This document shows, in pieces, positions 63,522-64,000 of a DNA stretch of 64,000 nucleotides. The notes below the pieces were generated by a model that worked only from the letters and a program-made list of their open reading frames with translations, had not been told where the DNA came from and ran no database searches. The position numbers were made by a program, and so were the translations under genes. The DNA comes from Bog-756 sp963837805. GTDB lineage: Bacteria > Actinomycetota > Acidimicrobiia > Acidimicrobiales > RAAP-2. Position 1 is the first letter of the stretch. Each line of letters opens with the position of its first letter. The stretch lies in NCBI GenBank assembly GCA_963837805.1, contig CAWIOU010000024.1, positions 186,001 to 250,000 of the forward strand. Direction: 5' to 3'.

Positions 63522-64000
63522 GTAGCGGCAACGACGTCCAGACGGCGCCCCCGGGCATCCTGGTCCCCACGTCGTCGGCCTCGACGGGCACGGCGACCGC
63601 CGGCCCTCCCATCGGGTCGGCCACCATCACCGGGGGAGGGTCCCCACCGGAAGTGACGCCCCGGCCGAGGCGGCTGCCCAATCCCATCCGGCCCAGCGAC
63701 GTGGGGATGACCGACGTGGCCCTGCTGATCGCCGCCGCCGTCTCCTCCTTCTGCCTGGTGTGGGTGGTCTTCTACCAGCTGACCCTGCTGTCGGGCGGAT
63801 TCGGGTTCTTCGTGTGCTGGTACCTGATCTTCCTCGGCCTCACCTGGTTCGGAACCGCCCAGGTCATCGAGCGCCAGGTGGCCACCGACCGGGTGGTGGC
63901 GGTGCTGGTGGTCAGTGCCGCACTGCTGATGGTGGGACTGGTCGTCTTCATCATCCTCTGGGTGGCGGCCAAGGCCATCCCCACCATCCACTGGGGCTCG
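63518..64000 (+). CDS. pstA: Phosphate ABC transporter permease PstA (3' end outside window)
   Basis: GTG 63518 overlaps the pstC stop (GTGA), and 161 codons are open to the right edge. A 65-residue Pro/Ser/Thr/Gly-rich cytoplasmic leader precedes DVGMTDVALLIAAAVSSFCLVW (helix 1) and two more hydrophobic segments. The permease core lies beyond the window, so the assignment rests mainly on its position after pstC and on the overlapped start. The long N-terminal extension is typical of actinobacterial PstA. Confidence 0.8.
   Translation, partial: MSSGNDVQTAPPGILVPTSSASTGTATAGPPIGSATITGGGSPPEVTPRPRRLPNPIRPSDVGMTDVALLIAAAVSSFCLVWVVFYQLTLLSGGFGFFVCWYLIFLGLTWFGTAQVIERQVATDRVVAVLVVSAALLMVGLVVFIILWVAAKAIPTIHWGS

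Noticed and set aside
1..64000. CRISPR arrays, insertion sequences, prophage, attachment sites and replication origin
   Set aside because: No regularly spaced short repeats, transposase or integrase motifs, or DnaA-box cluster were seen on reading the window. The solitary ParA-like gene has no parS-like repeats beside it.

Overview
The window is high-GC DNA from an actinobacterium, most likely an Acidimicrobiia-type lineage. This is an inference from three things: G/C-rich third codon positions, many secreted proteins built from Trp/Gly-rich repeats (the GGYWLVASDGGVF type is frequent in that class), and a leaderless-looking branched-chain amino acid attenuator of the kind known from actinobacteria. 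No rRNA, tRNA, CRISPR array, phage or IS element was found.

Layout. 1-9.1 kb: three translationally coupled genes, namely a membrane GT2 glycosyltransferase (cut by the left edge), a GT-C-like membrane transferase and a 2153-residue secreted protein (beta-propeller plus nine repeat domains, the last three encoded by exact 546-bp tandem copies). 9.1-16.9 kb: surE, a secreted Cys-repeat protein, a FkbH-like HAD/SGNH protein, a VOC protein, an MBL hydrolase, an alpha/beta hydrolase and a saccharopine-dehydrogenase-like oxidoreductase. 17.3-21.4 kb: a DNA-repair block in which LigD-type polymerase, an HhH-PHP nuclease-like protein and a LigC-type ATP-dependent ligase are separate consecutive genes, followed by a convergent 5'-3' exonuclease. 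21.4-25.5 kb: epimerase and carboxymuconolactone decarboxylase-like pair, then an MFS exporter with its MerR regulator and a MerR-style promoter. 25.9-44 kb: accessory region with large secreted repeat proteins, a two-module winged-helix protein, a serine hydrolase, GH4 and GH92 glycosidases, DUF2252, a lone LivK-like lipoprotein, an NHL-like protein and an aldo/keto reductase, with many strong inverted repeats between them. 43.9-50.6 kb: acyl-CoA and detoxification genes (thiolase, DUF35 partner, VOC, thioesterase, haloalkane dehalogenase, PhyH dioxygenase), a ParA-like ATPase and DUF2237. 50.7-60.7 kb: core amino-acid biosynthesis, ilvD, an attenuator, ilvB-ilvN-ilvC, then serC, an aspartate-type aminotransferase and serA. 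60.7-64 kb: small proteins, a lipoprotein, and the start of a pst phosphate permease operon cut by the right edge.

A global caution: twelve genes (including ilvD, serC, pstC and ligD-pol) are each broken by one or two single-base frameshifts, thirteen in all, several at short G or C runs. The protein sequence resumes cleanly in the next frame each time, so sequencing or assembly indels are more likely than real gene decay. I give these genes as single CDS spans and state where the frame shifts.

Functionally, the best-supported units are the surface polysaccharide and giant-protein operon, the modular end-joining-like repair cluster, the MerR-controlled efflux operon, and the attenuated ilvBNC operon beside the serine/aspartate-family genes.
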